A stretch of 6,490 bases of DNA, taken from the NCBI GenBank assembly GCA_029983575.1, contig JASBZE010000089.1, positions 1-6,490 of the forward strand. Reading direction: 5' to 3'. Origin of the DNA: Peptostreptococcaceae bacterium. Lineage in GTDB: Bacteria > Bacillota > Clostridia > Peptostreptococcales > Peptostreptococcaceae. This document shows positions 6,408-6,490 of the stretch, piece by piece (positions within the stretch are counted from its first letter, which is position 1; every line of letters starts with the position of its first letter). The translations under genes were made by a program, and so were the position numbers. A model generated the notes under the pieces. It ran no database searches. It worked only from the letters and a program-made list of their open reading frames with translations, and was not told the DNA's origin.

Positions 6408-6482
6408 TAATTAAGCAGCTTATCGAAGATCTTCGAGTTCAGTAAAAACTCGAAGCCAGTACGATAAGCTGCATTTTAATTA
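6408..6482 (+). terminator. Long compound hairpin after the lipoprotein gene, probable terminator
   Basis: Three nested stems share one axis. TAATTAA (6408-6414) pairs with TTAATTA (6476-6482), with a 3-nt bulge at 6473-6475. GCAGCTTATCG (6415-6425) pairs perfectly with CGATAAGCTGC (6462-6472). After a 5/6-nt internal loop, CTTCGAGTT (6431-6439) pairs with AACTCGAAG (6447-6455) around a 7-nt loop. The T-rich tail (TTTT at 6474-6477, then AATTATTT) is weaker than in the other two terminators. Position 3 nt after the stop suggests termination or 3'-end protection, possibly in both directions if the next gene converges. A small palindromic repeat element is an alternative. Confidence 0.7.
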
Positions 6483-6490
6483 TTTAAACC

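Noticed and set aside
1..6490. CRISPR array, insertion sequence, tRNA or rRNA, toxin-antitoxin or phage-defence genes
   Set aside because: No spaced repeats, transposase or terminal inverted repeats, cloverleaf, or recognisable defence proteins were seen on either strand. The window reads as ordinary chromosome.

Overview
The window is AT-rich DNA with strong Shine-Dalgarno sites, sigma-A-like promoters and U-tailed hairpin terminators. This points to a low-GC Firmicute. The gene content (proC, an APC amino-acid permease, a YtcJ-type amidohydrolase, a NimA-like flavoprotein) suits an amino-acid-using anaerobe of the Clostridia/Tissierellia type. The lineage is inferred from style and gene content only.

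Layout. Two genes run on the minus strand at the left: proC (506-1282), then a NimA/pyridoxamine-oxidase-family protein (7-474) 31 bp downstream, probably as one operon. A 250-bp divergent intergenic region holds a near-consensus promoter for proC (TATAAT and TAGACA, 17 bp apart) and one for the rightward permease (TTGATT-17-TAAAAT). To the right, all on the plus strand, are four single-gene units: an APC/LAT-type amino-acid permease (1533-2936, probably TTG start) with its own terminator; a YtcJ-like metal-dependent amidohydrolase (3063-4715); an 85-residue GlsB/YeaQ-type membrane protein (4907-5164) with its own terminator; and a lipoprotein with about seven beta-propeller-like repeats (5305-6405), followed by an unusually long compound hairpin.

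How the genes fit together. ProC makes proline from pyrroline-5-carboxylate. The permease could import or exchange amino acids, and the amidohydrolase could release amine or amino-acid products from an unknown amide. The terminator between permease and hydrolase argues against one transcript, so this link is only suggestive. The GlsB-type gene stands apart because its upstream region carries a sigma-B-like promoter (GTTTAG-N13-AGGTAT), which fits a stress-response role. The lipoprotein has no recognised function.

I see no CRISPR array, insertion sequence, phage gene, tRNA, rRNA or defence island, and nothing that convincingly forms a new multi-gene system. The points most worth a second look are the sigma-B-like promoter, the compound 3' hairpin, the TTG start of the permease and the repeat lipoprotein.
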